In this document: in pieces, positions 16,392 to 25,657 of the stretch | Position numbering within the stretch: position 1 is the first letter of the stretch | How the letters are laid out: each line of letters starts with the position of its first letter | Assembly (NCBI RefSeq): GCF_017982655.1 | Contig: NZ_JABXYX010000060.1 | Coordinates: forward strand, 1-45,223 | Direction of reading: 5' to 3' | Source: Brasilonema sp. CT11 | GTDB taxonomy: Bacteria; Cyanobacteriota; Cyanobacteriia; Cyanobacteriales; Nostocaceae | DNA length: 45,223 nucleotides | Translations under genes and position numbers: made by a program | Notes under the pieces: generated by a model | The model's input: the letters and a program-made list of their open reading frames with translations, nothing else | Databases searched by the model: none | Told to the model about the DNA's origin: nothing

Positions 16392-17909
16392 ATGGCTTCA
16401 AAACAGTCTCATACGGCGGAAGAAATTCAAGCATGTTTAGTGTCTATTCTTGCTGAGGCACTGAAAATCGCACCTGATGAAATCAATGTTCAAGATTCAT
16501 TAGAAAACTACGGTTTGAACTCAGCCCAAGCTATGCTTCTCATTACCCAAGCAGAAAAAATGCTGGGATTTGAAGTCTCTCCAATGCTGCTGTGGCATTA
16601 CCCAAATATTGAAGCACTTTCCGAGCGTTTAGCTGAAGAATCGCAAGATTTAGAGTCACAAGTTGAAGACAAAGTGACCCCTCGAACCAATCTTTCTGTT
16701 TCCAAAACGACAACGGTAAATTTGCAGACAGAAGCTGTTCTAGACTCGAACATTCGTCCTTCATTGAGTTATAAATTTACCACGGAACTAAATAATGTCT
16801 TCTTAACTGGAGGAACAGGCTTTTTAGGTGCTTTCCTAATTGATGAACTACTACGGACGACTGATGCAGATATCTACTGCTTAGTACGTGCTACGACTTC
16901 TGAGGAAGGGAAGCAGAAGCTAAAGAAAAACTTGCAACAATATTTACTTTGGAATGAAGAGTTCAGCCCCAGAATTATTGCTATTCCTGGAGATTTATCT
17001 CAGCCACTCTTAGGGATGAGTACGGAAGGGTTTGAAATGCTGGCAGCTAATCTTGACGCTGTGTATCACAGTGCTGCCATGCTGAACTATGTCTATCCCT
17101 ACTCAGCATTGAAGACTGCGAATGTTCTGGGAACGCAGGAAGTCATACGCTTGGCAAGTTCAATCAAAGCCAAACCTCTACATTACGTTTCCAGTGTTGC
17201 TGTTTTTGAATCACCTGCTTATGCTGGCAAAGTTGTTAAAGAACAGGATAACTTTGACCATTGGGAAGGTATTTTTCTGGGTTACTCCCAGACGAAGTGG
17301 GTTGCCGAAAAGTTAGTCAAAATTGCAGGCAATCGCGGACTTCCCGTTACCATCCACAGACCACCATTAATAGCAGGGCACAGTCAAACAGGTATATCTA
17401 ACACCCATGATTTTACCAACTTGATGATCAAAGGTTGTCTTGAGATGGGATGTTTTCCAGACGTGGACTATATGCTGGATATGTCTCCTGTAGACTATGT
17501 GAGTCAGGCGATCGCCTATCTATCAAGACAAAAAGAATCCATAGGCAAAGCTTTCCACTTGCAACATCCTGAACCTATCTCCTTAAAGATGTTAGTTGAG
17601 TGGATGCACTCGTTTGGTTTCCCAATTGAATTGGTTCCTTACGATGAGTGGCAAACAATGTTGGTAAAAAATGTCACTTCCCAACAAAATCCTTTGTACA
17701 CACTGCGACCATTCTTGCTTCAGAAGTGGTCTCAAGAAGGACTCACCATTCCAGATTTGTACCTGCAAGCGAAAAGACCAATTATTAGCTGCCAAGATAC
17801 TCTTAAGGCACTTGCTGGAAGCTCTATTGCTTGTCCACCAATAGACTCTAGATTGTTTCTGACATACTCTTCTTACTTGATTTCCAGCGGTTTCTTGAAC
17901 GTTGCATAA
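16392..17909 (+). CDS. hetM: HetM/HglB: acyl carrier protein plus thioester reductase
   Basis: A 505-aa chain-release enzyme. Residues about 8-85 are an acyl/peptidyl carrier domain with the phosphopantetheine serine S44 (YGLNSAQAM). Residues about 130-505 are a thioester-reductase extended SDR: nucleotide motif TGGTGFLG near 140, catalytic Ser in [10 protein letters not shown] and the YxxxK pair in [10 protein letters not shown] near 299. It would reduce the finished acyl thioester to the fatty aldehyde/alcohol that becomes the glycolipid aglycone. The domain order is identical to HetM (HglB) of Anabaena. The ATG follows gaggtg at about 16379. It is the last hgl gene on this strand and converges on hetI. 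hetN, which follows hetM in Anabaena, is missing. Confidence 0.92.
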   Translation: MASKQSHTAEEIQACLVSILAEALKIAPDEINVQDSLENYGLNSAQAMLLITQAEKMLGFEVSPMLLWHYPNIEALSERLAEESQDLESQVEDKVTPRTNLSVSKTTTVNLQTEAVLDSNIRPSLSYKFTTELNNVFLTGGTGFLGAFLIDELLRTTDADIYCLVRATTSEEGKQKLKKNLQQYLLWNEEFSPRIIAIPGDLSQPLLGMSTEGFEMLAANLDAVYHSAAMLNYVYPYSALKTANVLGTQEVIRLASSIKAKPLHYVSSVAVFESPAYAGKVVKEQDNFDHWEGIFLGYSQTKWVAEKLVKIAGNRGLPVTIHRPPLIAGHSQTGISNTHDFTNLMIKGCLEMGCFPDVDYMLDMSPVDYVSQAIAYLSRQKESIGKAFHLQHPEPISLKMLVEWMHSFGFPIELVPYDEWQTMLVKNVTSQQNPLYTLRPFLLQKWSQEGLTIPDLYLQAKRPIISCQDTLKALAGSSIACPPIDSRLFLTYSSYLISSGFLNVA

Positions 17910-17942
17910 AACGACAAGATTCAAAGGGGTGTAAGCCAAGAT

Positions 17943-18017
17943 AGGTGTAGGGGTATAGGGGTGTAGGGGTGTAGGGAAAATGCATTTATATTCCTATCCC
18001 TTTACACCCTTACACCC
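17943..18017. terminator. Long imperfect hairpin between convergent hetM and hetI
   Basis: The left arm has tandem ggggtgta units (gggtgtaggggtgtaggg, ending about 17976). The right arm, ccctttacacccttacaccc (17998-18017), is almost its reverse complement, with a loop of about 20 bases. There is no T-run directly after the arm on the plus strand, so this may be a processing or folding element serving both convergent transcripts rather than a classic intrinsic terminator. Confidence 0.5.
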
Positions 18018-18096
18018 ATAGCTTTTATAATTTAATTGACAAGTTGGGTTGAGGCAGATGCAAAACCCAACAATTTTTTTTGCTGATACTAAACAG

Positions 18097-18137
18097 GCAA
18101 AGACGCAAAGTTCTTCTGAGCGCCTTTGCATCTTTGC
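18097..18137. repeat. Stem-loop repeat (gcaaagacgcaaag type)
   Basis: gcaaagacgcaaag (18097-18110) pairs with ctttgcatctttgc (18124-18137) with a single mismatch and a 13-base loop. This gcaaag..gcaaag unit is a common intergenic repeat in Nostoc-like genomes as I recall. Just after it (about 18165-18206) lies a copy of the GC-rich repeat cgttttcccgccgtaggcga. Confidence 0.65.
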
Positions 18138-18164
18138 GTGAGATTTAAACAGTGAGCAGTGAGT

Positions 18165-18206
18165 CCAGCGCGCATGAGGCGTTTTCCCGCCGTAGGCGAC
18201 TGGCTC
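18165..18206. repeat. Interspersed GC-rich repeat
   Basis: agcgcgcatgaggcgttttc followed by ccgccgtaggcgactggc resembles the copies in the hglD-hglC gap, in hglC and (reverse orientation) near 19150. This marks it as a dispersed element. Confidence 0.6.
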
Positions 18207-18314
18207 ACTGATAACTGATTTAACAAAAACTATTTTAAAATTGTCAAATCTTGCTGTTAGCAATGCTGGCAACACTGCCATCTCAATTAAATGGCAATGT
18301 CTATGAACCGCGTA

Positions 18315-19034
18315 TCAATACTGCCAGCACTTCAAATTCAAGCCATAACCTTCCACCGCAACAACTGCAACAGAATTGTTATCAGGTACAAGCTCTAGCA
18401 GGCTCCACTGTTGCTCTGTTTTTAGCTTTGCTGGTCCTCCTGGAGTGAGAGAAACTTCTATTTGCTCTAGTTGAGCAATTCCTACTCCAGTGGCTTTTAA
18501 ATATGCTTCTTTGCAAGTCCAGTAGCGGAAAAACACCTGTTGCATTTGATGGGGAGGAAGCCCACACATCACTGCATATTCCCCAGGTGAAAAGTATCGT
18601 TTCGCAAGGGCGAGAACGTCGGAAATTGGGCGGACGTACTCTAGATCTACTCCCACGAGGCGATCGCAACTCACTGCACACAGAGCTAACCCTTGCGAAT
18701 GAGTTAAGTTAAACCATATTTTACTATCAGCAAATGTATCTGCTAACACTGGCTTGCCAGAGGATTCATAACAGAACTGCAACTCTTGCGGTTCTACACC
18801 CAAATAGCGACCCAATATTGTTCGCAGTATACCCCGACCAGCAATAAAACGTTGTCGATGCTGTTCTTTATAGAACCGCTTCGCTCGACAAACTTCGTCG
18901 CTGGAAAGGGTTGCTGTCAAATGTTGCAACTGTGTTTCTGGTCTGTCAAGGTCGATTCGCCAGACATGAATTTCATCCTGCAACAAAGTTAAATCTGCCG
19001 ATGCAGGTAGCCACAAATGATTATTAACAGTCAT
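18315..19034 (-). CDS. hetI: 4'-phosphopantetheinyl transferase HetI
   Basis: A 239-aa Sfp-type enzyme that transfers phosphopantetheine from CoA to serines of carrier proteins. Here the natural substrates are the two HglE ACPs (S1419, S1561) and the HetM carrier domain (S44). Visible features: NLTHSQG with H112, the Mg-binding D130 and E132 in GVDLEYVRP, and the W172-K175-E176 motif in WTCKEAYLKATG. The length is normal. It lies opposite to and downstream of hetM, the same relation as in Anabaena PCC 7120 apart from the missing hetN. The enzyme is likely the general cyanobacterial PPTase, so it may also be needed outside heterocysts. The upstream 650 bases are repeat-rich and its promoter could not be identified. 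Confidence 0.95.
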   Translation of the reverse strand: MTVNNHLWLPASADLTLLQDEIHVWRIDLDRPETQLQHLTATLSSDEVCRAKRFYKEQHRQRFIAGRGILRTILGRYLGVEPQELQFCYESSGKPVLADTFADSKIWFNLTHSQGLALCAVSCDRLVGVDLEYVRPISDVLALAKRYFSPGEYAVMCGLPPHQMQQVFFRYWTCKEAYLKATGVGIAQLEQIEVSLTPGGPAKLKTEQQWSLLELVPDNNSVAVVAVEGYGLNLKCWQY

Positions 19035-19099
19035 TGAGTCACGCAGTAATAGTCAGCTAATGTCTGAATTAGATACTTAAATTTCGAGAGGACTGATAG

Positions 19100-19185
19100 C
19101 TAGCACCGGTATCGAACGCCCTCCGGGAACGCCCGTCGCTTGGCTGTCGGGAAAGCCTCCCGCAGCGCTGGTCTCACCGGTGTGA
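19100..19185. repeat. Palindromic GC-rich repeat flanked by caccggt arms
   Basis: Outer arms caccggt (about 19104) and accggtg (about 19176) enclose a GC-rich core. The core's reverse complement (ggctttcccgacagccaagc, then gacggg) resembles the gtttcccg..gcgac unit seen near 9424, 11040 and 18180. The unit is therefore present in both orientations in the window. Confidence 0.6.
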
Positions 19186-19231
19186 ACTATTATCCCTAAC
19201 TCATTGTCCAGTAATTTACCACTCCTGCGAC

Positions 19232-19382
19232 AAGATGTAGAGGAGGCAGTGGGTTGCGGTGAGGCAGTGCCCTTCGGGGAGAACCTCCGGTTCCGCTGCG
19301 CTAACGCAGTCGCCTACGGAGGGAGACCCTCCTGCAGCGCTGTCTCATCGTGCAGGGGGTTCCCTTCGTGCATGCAAACCGC
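19232..19382. repeat. Compound GC-rich repeat cluster
   Basis: Several short palindromic units in series: gaggcagtgcccttcgggga, ctgcgctaacgcag and gcctacggagggagaccctcc, ending in tgcagggggttcccttcgtg followed by catgca. The base composition is far from the flanking AT-rich DNA. It looks like nested insertions of the same family of small dispersed repeats. Confidence 0.6.
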
Positions 19383-19629
19383 CGTGATATGTGGATTTAG
19401 CCCAGTTTCCCCTCGTCTGGGTTTTCATCAGAAAACCCCAATCTCACACTCAAATTAAAGTCAAACGGTCTTGTCGCTTTTTTCAAGAGATACAAGAAAA
19501 AGTGCGTTGTCAAAATCAGTTTTGCTTTTTGACTTCCCGTTATTATACAGCTTTTAATGGTTATCCTAATAGTTTTTTTGTAACCGATTTTTAATTTTTT
19601 AACTATATAATAAGTTCTTCTAATATCAA

Positions 19630-19663
19630 GACCGCCTCGGTTCACAATTGAACTGAGGCGGTC
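19630..19663 (-). terminator. Hairpin terminator of glycine-zipper gene
   Basis: gaccgcctcggttca (19630-19644) pairs with tgaactgaggcggtc (19649-19663) over 15 bases with one G-T wobble and a 4-base loop, starting 20 bases after the stop codon of the minus-strand gene. On that strand the stem is followed by a moderately T-rich stretch. This is a strong stem and a likely transcription terminator. Confidence 0.75.
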
Positions 19664-19682
19664 TAATTTCGAGATTATATTA

Positions 19683-20084
19683 CTATCTCTTTCTGATTTG
19701 ATTGATAATTACACCTGTTGCTGCACCTGTTGCTGCACTGCCAAAGGTACCTCTACCACCGTTAGTAATACCATTAGTAGCTGCACCGGCGGCTGCACCT
19801 ACTCCAGCATCTTGAATGACGCTGCGTTGCCGCCTTTCTTTAGCAGTGCCTCTAAGACCATTAGCACCATTGATAGCAGCACCAGTACCAGCACCATTAA
19901 TGGCACCCTTTACCACGTTACGTCCTCTAAGGATGCCAGAGACAGCGCCAACACCGGCTCCAATGGCTGTATCCTCAAGGATTTTATCATCAGCAGACGC
20001 AGGTCGAGCTGGAATAAAACTAACACCAGTTAAAGTTGCAGCCAATAGGCTGGGCATAAATGCGCGTTTCAAAATTTTGTTCAT
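19683..20084 (-). CDS. Exported glycine-zipper protein
   Basis: A 133-aa protein. Residues 1-31 form a signal peptide: Lys/Arg start, hydrophobic core SLLAATLTGVSF, and a probable cleavage site after ARPASA. The mature part is dominated by GxxxG/AxxxG patterns (AIGAGVGAVSGILRG, AINGAGTGAAINGANG, DAGVGAAAGAATNG, AATGAATGVIINQ), the hallmark of glycine-zipper segments that pack in or on membranes. No lipobox cysteine is present, so a periplasmic or outer-membrane associated protein is likely. Similar small proteins are common in cyanobacteria, and their role is not established. It is transcribed alone, with its own terminator. Confidence 0.8.
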   Translation of the reverse strand: MNKILKRAFMPSLLAATLTGVSFIPARPASADDKILEDTAIGAGVGAVSGILRGRNVVKGAINGAGTGAAINGANGLRGTAKERRQRSVIQDAGVGAAAGAATNGITNGGRGTFGSAATGAATGVIINQIRKR

Positions 20085-20216
20085 AGAATCACCTTTTCAA
20101 CTCATCAAGCGACTAGATAAAAGTTGAGGTTGTTCCTGTTTTTACCTTTTCTCTAGTCTAGACAATGAAAAACTTTTTCTCCATGAAAATGCTTTCATAA
20201 TTACCGTACCTTTTAT

Positions 20217-20486
20217 TCAAAAAACCTGAATCCACTCTTGGACATAATACTCAGTCCAGATACCATTTTGCCAATACGGATCGGCTTCTACTAATTGGCG
20301 TACGATCGCTTCGTTTTCCGCTTCATAAATGCCAAAAACTTTAGTGACATCTGTCGTAGGACCAATAGTAACTAACACACCGGATTCTTTCTGTTTTGCT
20401 AGTCCATCTAGATGTGCTTGACGGTAAGGGGCGCGTTTTTCCAGAACGTCTTGGCAGTAAGTTCCCCACATGACATATTTAGGCAT
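20217..20486 (-). CDS. YciI-like protein
   Basis: An 89-aa protein of the YciI superfamily, small dimeric alpha/beta-barrel proteins. Typical features are the N-terminal strand KYVMWGTYCQDV, the Arg-Pro/His helix RAPYRQAHLDGLAKQKESG, the strand VLVTIGPTTDVTKVFGIYEA and the late DPYWQNGIW segment. H25 in RQAHLDGL is the conserved His. The catalytic role of most members is unknown. It lies 98 bases after pheT on the same strand, so it may be co-transcribed with it. Confidence 0.85.
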   Translation of the reverse strand: MPKYVMWGTYCQDVLEKRAPYRQAHLDGLAKQKESGVLVTIGPTTDVTKVFGIYEAENEAIVRQLVEADPYWQNGIWTEYYVQEWIQVF

Positions 20487-20584
20487 AATTTTACGAAATC
20501 AAAATCCAAAAAATCAAAGTTCAACAAAACAGGAATAAACAAGAGCAAAAAATTTCTTTAGTTTTCACTCTTGTTTCTTGTGGC

Positions 20585-23017
20585 TTAACTCCTCAAAGTT
20601 ACGCCAAATTTCTCCGCTAGGGCTTCGCGGACTTTATTATGTACTGGTTCAACTTCGCTATCGGTGAGGGTGCGATCGCTTACTCTATAAATCAAGCGAA
20701 ATGCCAAACTCCGCTGTCCTTGGGGCACATGCTCCCCGCGATATTCATCAAACAATTCTACAGATTTCAGTAATTCTTTACCTGCTTTGGTGATGACTTT
20801 TTCAATTTCAGCAACACTCACCTTAACAGGCGCAAAGAAAGCAATATCTCGGTCTGAGGCTGGATAAGTGGAGTAAGGGTGGAATTGTGGTGTTAAGATT
20901 TCATCTTCATCCAGAGAATCCAAAAGCACATCTAAATCCAACTGGAACAGGTAGACTGAATCTGGTAAACCTTTTTTTTGCCGCAGTTGGGGATGCAATT
21001 GCCCAAACAGACCAAGTCTATTACCTCCGATCCATAGGGAAGCTGTGCGTCCTGGGTGCAAGCGGGAATCTCTGCAATCAGGTTGATATTCTACCTGCAA
21101 GCCAAACTGTTGAAACACATTTTCTAAAATACCTTTGGCTTCAAACCAAGTCATTGGTTGCGGGCGATCGCTTCTTGTCCACTTGCTAAAGGAAATATCG
21201 CCTCCCATAATCCCAGCAATAACGTCTGTTTCTTGCAAACCTTCTTCTTGCCAGAAAATTCGTCCAATTTCAAAGCCGTTCAGCGAACCATTACCCTGTT
21301 CCAGGTTGTATTGAAATGCATCAATTAATCCCGATATCAAGTCAGTTCGCAACGCCGAATATTCAACAAATAACGGATTTGCCAGGACAATTTGTCTATC
21401 TTCCCCAGGTTTTACCAAGGAATAGTGGATTAATTCTGTCAATCCTTCTGCTCGCAATAGTGCTCGTAACTTGCGAACCAATTCTTGATCAACAGGCAAA
21501 TAACCTGCTTCTGCCTTGTCTGGTAAGGTGTCGCAAAAGCGATCGTAGCCGTAGAGACGAGCAATTTCTTCAATTAAGTCTATTTCCCGTTCTAAGTCGC
21601 GGTAACGATAGGGAGGTACGGAAACTGTCCACCTGTTATCGGGTATGGAAGTCAACTGACATCCCAATGCTGTGAGGATGCGTTCAACATCTGAGCTTTG
21701 GATTTCTCCTGTTTCCTCACCTAAATCGGTTGGTCCGAGAACTTGGTTGACTCGATCCAAGCGTAATTCAATCGAACGCGACCAAGTTGAACGATCAGGA
21801 CGAGAATCATTAATTTCTTGATGTATGATAACTCCTCCAGACAGTTCGCGAAAGAGCGATAATGCACGACGAGTTGCGACTTCCAACTCAGCGCGGTTGA
21901 CTCCCCGTTCGTATCTTCCAGAAGACTCGCTTCTTAAACCAACACTACGGGAAGAACGGCGAATGGCGACGGAATCAAATAGCGCTGCTTCTAAAACTAG
22001 GTTTTGAGTTCCATCATGGACTTCGGTTTCTTCACCACCCATAACTCCTGCGATCGCAACAGGTTTATCATTAGCGGTGATCAGCAAATTTTGTGTAGAT
22101 AGAGTGCGAGTTTGTCCATCGAGAGTTTTGAGAGTTTCCCCAGCGTTGGCGAAGCGGACACCGATCGCCAGATTCTCACTTCCAGCAACCGATTGTAAAC
22201 GGTTAGCGTCAAAAGCGTGTAGTGGCTGTCCCCATTCCAACATTACATAGTTAGTAATATCTACGATATTATTGATGGGTCGCACTCCAGCAGCACGCAA
22301 GCGCTGTTGCAGCCACTCAGGTGATTGTGCAATTTTTACCTGGTCAATCACCGTGCCAATGTATGCTGGGCAAGCTTGTGTATCAGCTATTTTTAAAGTT
22401 AAATTAAACCCACCATTGGAAATAGAAACTTCACCTGCTTGGGGAAGCGTTAGCTTTGCCCCTGTCAAGGCTGTGACTTCCCGCGCGATACCAACCATAC
22501 ATAAGGCATCAGCACGGTTAGCAGTCGCCGTGACATCTAAAATTACATCATCTAAACCTAACAGTGGACGTACATCGCTACCAAGTGCCAAGTTCTCTTG
22601 AGGAAAAATATGAATTCCGTCTACATCATTGGGCAAACCCAGTTCCTTGAGGGAACAAATCATCCCCTGTGATGGAACTCCTCGTAGTTTCGCGGGTTTA
22701 ATTTTTAAATCGATGTTTGGTAAGTAGGTGCCTACAGTTGCTACGGGTACGTAAATATCTGCCCGGACATTGGAAGCACCACAAACGATATTTAAAGTTT
22801 CATCCGTACCGATATCGACTTGGCAAACACTTAATTTGTCGGCGTTGGGATGCGGTTGTCGTTCCAGCACTTTCCCCACAACAACGCCTGTAGCCCAAGT
22901 GCGGCGATCTTCAATATCTTCTACCTCAAACCCAGATAGTGTCAGCGTTTGTGCTAATTCTTCTGGGCTAAGTTTCAACTCCACTAGTTCTTGCAACCAT
23001 TTCAGTGAGATACGCAT
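20585..23017 (-). CDS. pheT: Phenylalanyl-tRNA synthetase beta subunit
   Basis: An 810-aa beta subunit of the alpha2-beta2 synthetase that charges tRNA-Phe. N-terminal [20 protein letters not shown] is followed by an EMAP/Trbp-like tRNA-binding domain ([20 protein letters not shown], residues about 47-66), the B3/B4 editing region ([15 protein letters not shown] and following), the B5 domain, the catalytic-core-like domain ([19 protein letters not shown]) and the C-terminal ferredoxin-like anticodon-binding domain ([14 protein letters not shown] to the end). The length is normal for bacteria. pheS is not adjacent, as is usual in cyanobacteria. It is a housekeeping gene that separates the glycolipid and polysaccharide loci. 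Confidence 0.97.
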   Translation of the reverse strand: MRISLKWLQELVELKLSPEELAQTLTLSGFEVEDIEDRRTWATGVVVGKVLERQPHPNADKLSVCQVDIGTDETLNIVCGASNVRADIYVPVATVGTYLPNIDLKIKPAKLRGVPSQGMICSLKELGLPNDVDGIHIFPQENLALGSDVRPLLGLDDVILDVTATANRADALCMVGIAREVTALTGAKLTLPQAGEVSISNGGFNLTLKIADTQACPAYIGTVIDQVKIAQSPEWLQQRLRAAGVRPINNIVDITNYVMLEWGQPLHAFDANRLQSVAGSENLAIGVRFANAGETLKTLDGQTRTLSTQNLLITANDKPVAIAGVMGGEETEVHDGTQNLVLEAALFDSVAIRRSSRSVGLRSESSGRYERGVNRAELEVATRRALSLFRELSGGVIIHQEINDSRPDRSTWSRSIELRLDRVNQVLGPTDLGEETGEIQSSDVERILTALGCQLTSIPDNRWTVSVPPYRYRDLEREIDLIEEIARLYGYDRFCDTLPDKAEAGYLPVDQELVRKLRALLRAEGLTELIHYSLVKPGEDRQIVLANPLFVEYSALRTDLISGLIDAFQYNLEQGNGSLNGFEIGRIFWQEEGLQETDVIAGIMGGDISFSKWTRSDRPQPMTWFEAKGILENVFQQFGLQVEYQPDCRDSRLHPGRTASLWIGGNRLGLFGQLHPQLRQKKGLPDSVYLFQLDLDVLLDSLDEDEILTPQFHPYSTYPASDRDIAFFAPVKVSVAEIEKVITKAGKELLKSVELFDEYRGEHVPQGQRSLAFRLIYRVSDRTLTDSEVEPVHNKVREALAEKFGVTLRS

Positions 23018-23101
23018 GGTCTTGTGTTGCCTTGTCTGAAATCTAAGCTAAATTAATGCATAGACTATTCTAGAACTATTCCACGAAGTTCCTCACACAT
23101 T

Positions 23102-23701
23102 TTGGAATTATGCACTCCATTAGCTGCTTTACCTATTACTCTTTTAAACGGCAAGCAAACTTTGCCTATTATTGAAGCTTATTTTGAGTTTAATCATCTT
23201 AAACATCTCTATCGTCAGGGTTGGCTAAACCACGGTATTGAACCAAAGTCTTGTGAAAGTGTTGCCGAACACTCATTTTGTGTGGCATTATTAGCTTTAT
23301 TTTTGGCTGATGAATATCACCTTGAATTAGACACAACTAAGGTCATTCGTATGGCTTTAATCCATGATTTAGGAGAAGTATATGCTGGGGACTTTACTCC
23401 AAAAGATGCAATAGAACGAAATCATAAATATCAACTAGAAAAGGAGTCTATTCTTCAAGTACTGAACAAACTTCCTCATGGATTAGAGTGGATTGCTTTA
23501 TGGGAGGATTACGAAAAGGGGGAATCTCCTGAATCACAGTTTGTTCATCAACTTGACCGATTAGAGATGGCTTTACAAGCTAGTGTATACGAACACTTGG
23601 GGCTAGCAAATTTACCAGTATTTTTTGAAAGTGCCAATCAAGTTTTGTCCGCACAGCAACTAAAATCTATATTTACAGCACTAAAAAATTTAAGGGATTA
23701 A
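23102..23701 (+). CDS. HD-domain phosphohydrolase (YfbR/HDDC2-like)
   Basis: A 199-aa HD-domain protein. Metal ligands are visible as H57 (SVAEHSF), H88-D89 (LIHDLGE) and D152 (QLDRLEM), with R38 in LYRQGW. This is the layout of 5'-deoxynucleotidases of the YfbR/HDDC2 group, which remove phosphate from deoxynucleoside monophosphates. The length fits the family. The frame starts with TTG at 23102 and no other in-frame start is close, so the exact start is uncertain, but the first 20 residues may still be native. It diverges from pheT and converges with the response regulator gene. Confidence 0.85.
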   Translation: MELCTPLAALPITLLNGKQTLPIIEAYFEFNHLKHLYRQGWLNHGIEPKSCESVAEHSFCVALLALFLADEYHLELDTTKVIRMALIHDLGEVYAGDFTPKDAIERNHKYQLEKESILQVLNKLPHGLEWIALWEDYEKGESPESQFVHQLDRLEMALQASVYEHLGLANLPVFFESANQVLSAQQLKSIFTALKNLRD

Positions 23702-23825
23702 ACTCAAATCAGCCAGCAAAATACGAAAAAATTTACATTAACTAATATACACACTAAATAATCTGATCAGCATTTTTTACATCCTAATTACTAGATTGTT
23801 TATTTAGTAATTAATAGCTTCATCA

Positions 23826-25244
23826 CTAAGCCAAATACGTAAACACAATTTTGAGTAAATCCGCACGAGAAAAAGGCTTAGTTAAATATCCAGAAGCTCC
23901 AACTAATCTTGCTTTGACTCGGTCTACAAGTCCTTTGTTTCCTGTCACCATAATGATGGGAGTTTTTTTGAACATTGAATTATTTCGGACGATTCGGCAT
24001 AATTCATAACCATCCATCCCGTCCATATTCAAATCCAGTAATATTAAGTCTGGTTTGTACCTAATAACGGACATAACGGCTTTGAGTGGATCATTGATTG
24101 TCACGACAGAAAAATTTTCATCTTCTAAAAAGCGGCTAATTTCTTTAAGCATGGTGGGACTATCATCTACAGAAATAACTTTGTAGACTTTTCGTGGGGT
24201 GACAGTAGCGGAAGTTCCTGCTTCATGTTTCAGATTGTTGTTATTGGATATTGTTGATTTCGGAATTTGTTCCTTATCTGGAGAAACTGGAGTTTGTCGC
24301 TGTTGAGTAGCGGTATGACTTGCAGAAATAGCAGACTTATCCGAATATGTGGTGCGAGTTGACCCTACTTCTGAATCAAGCAGTTTAGTTTGAGCTGATT
24401 CCGTAACAGAACGAGAAACTGCTATCACATCTGTAAAAGTCTTTGGTAATTTATCAAAGGGTGGATCTGGCTCATGTAATAGTATAGTGCCATTTAAAAT
24501 ATGAGGGTATAATGTTTTGGCTAGTTGGACTTCGTCTTGATTCATAATCACTGACAAGTGTCGCAAACTAAAACCCTTCATCCACTCAGTTAACTGAGGG
24601 TCTATTCCTGATAATTTATTTGGACTATCTGTGGTTTTAATTAACAAATATGGACGTTGATAGGGAGAAGAAATTTGGGGTCCCAAGGAATGCCAATTCT
24701 GCAACTTTTGTTGGCAACGTTCCGCAATTTTTTCGGCATCAAGCTTGCAAATAGTTGGAACTCGACAATCAGAATCTTTTAATGTAAAAGTCGCTTCTTT
24801 GGTTAAAAGATATGACTCCAGCACTTCTTTTACCAATTCTTGAATCAGGACTGCTGCTTGTGTAGAATGTAAATATCGTTCGCTTACTAACCAGCAAATA
24901 GCTTGATACTCTGGAGGTAGTGGAGCAGGAATCAATTCATCTTGAGTATCACTGTCATGGATGATTGATTGACTTTTGGTATCTGGTTCAAACATCAAAC
25001 GTAATTGAACACGAACCTCACCGACGATGCTAGGAACATGATGGCTTAAGCGACGCAAATGACGTTCCAAGCGATCAAACGGTTCAACTGAATTAGTCGC
25101 ATATGTTATTTTTCCTTGCTCTAGATATATTGACCAGGAAATAGAACTGCTAAACACTTGTAAACAAGTACTCTCAGAACAATTAGATAGATGTCTCAAT
25201 AAGCTTAGAGGACGTAGTTTGGTAAATGTGCCAAAATTCTTCAT
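23826..25244 (-). CDS. PATAN-type response regulator (PatA-like), orphan
   Basis: A 472-aa response regulator with the reversed order found in cyanobacterial PatA/PixG-type proteins. The N-terminal part (about 1-250) is a PATAN/DUF4388-like domain (LRPLSLLRHLSNC, WSIYLEQGKITYATNS), then a Ser/Thr/Gln-rich linker (about 260-350) and a C-terminal receiver domain. Receiver residues are D360-D361, phosphoacceptor D404 (LILLDLNMDG), T434 and K456 (LTKPFSR), so it should be phosphorylatable. PATAN regulators control pilus-based phototaxis, and PatA itself controls heterocyst spacing. No CheY, CheW, MCP or kinase gene is adjacent, so the partner is not in the window. Which PATAN subfamily it belongs to cannot be settled by eye. 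Confidence 0.85.
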   Translation of the reverse strand: MKNFGTFTKLRPLSLLRHLSNCSESTCLQVFSSSISWSIYLEQGKITYATNSVEPFDRLERHLRRLSHHVPSIVGEVRVQLRLMFEPDTKSQSIIHDSDTQDELIPAPLPPEYQAICWLVSERYLHSTQAAVLIQELVKEVLESYLLTKEATFTLKDSDCRVPTICKLDAEKIAERCQQKLQNWHSLGPQISSPYQRPYLLIKTTDSPNKLSGIDPQLTEWMKGFSLRHLSVIMNQDEVQLAKTLYPHILNGTILLHEPDPPFDKLPKTFTDVIAVSRSVTESAQTKLLDSEVGSTRTTYSDKSAISASHTATQQRQTPVSPDKEQIPKSTISNNNNLKHEAGTSATVTPRKVYKVISVDDSPTMLKEISRFLEDENFSVVTINDPLKAVMSVIRYKPDLILLDLNMDGMDGYELCRIVRNNSMFKKTPIIMVTGNKGLVDRVKARLVGASGYLTKPFSRADLLKIVFTYLA

Positions 25245-25583
25245 TTCTCTAGAGATTTTCTGTAAAAGGAGACCGATTGTTGAAATGTTCGAGTGATCGG
25301 TAATAAATAATAGTATCTCTCTAACTTTGAGATTTATTTATACAGAATTTTTCTCGTAATTTGAGTTATATACATATATTACAAGCTAGAAAGGGATATT
25401 ATAGCTTGTATATTACATGTTTTTGTAACATGACTAACAAAGTAAATTTTTCAAGTTTTTTAAACAAAAAACAACTGAGTATGAGTTCTATGCGAGTGGG
25501 TGGGGAGTCAGGTGTTGGATTTCCAACCAAAATTTTGAAAAAGTGGTTGCGCTCTCACTGGTTGAACATAGGGGTCTTTTTAC

Positions 25584-25657
25584 AGTCCAGTCAGCCTTAG
25601 TAATCCAACTAGCTATCGTGGGGCTTGACAAATAACCGAATTAAGGCTGACTGGACT
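25584..25657. repeat. 16-base perfect inverted repeat, possible MITE-like element
   Basis: agtccagtcagcctta (25584-25599) and its exact reverse complement (25642-25657) are separated by 42 bases. There is no T-run. The long loop and perfect arms suggest a small mobile or remnant element, or a folded RNA, rather than an intrinsic terminator. Confidence 0.6.

Larger units (their letters stand above)
17910..18314. other. Gap between hetM and hetI; hetN position is empty
   Basis: These 405 bases between convergent hetM and hetI contain hairpins and repeats but no short-chain dehydrogenase and no recognisable remnant of one. A minus-strand frame at 17592-17939 is a shadow of hetM. Confidence 0.7.
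19035..19628. other. Gene-free, repeat-rich region upstream of hetI
   Basis: About 590 bases without a credible gene. Blocks of GC-rich repeats at 19100-19185 and 19232-19382 are followed by AT-rich sequence (19430-19620). A plus-strand frame across 19204-19458 is built from the repeats and is rejected. The hetI promoter should lie at 19035-19100. Confidence 0.6.

Noticed and set aside
16392-17909. HetM considered as a possible HetN
   Set aside because: It is an ACP plus thioester-reductase protein with the carrier Ser and extended-SDR motifs. HetN is a classical SDR without a carrier domain.
19232-19382. Possible CRISPR array because of closely spaced repeats
   Set aside because: Repeat units differ in sequence and length, there are no regular unique spacers, and no cas genes lie nearby.
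19204-19458. Plus-strand frame of 84 codons upstream of hetI
   Set aside because: It consists almost entirely of the palindromic repeat cluster and shows no protein-like pattern.
25361-25600. Possible small gene between the response regulator and vWA genes
   Set aside because: No ribosome binding site, no recognisable domain, and it ends inside an inverted repeat.
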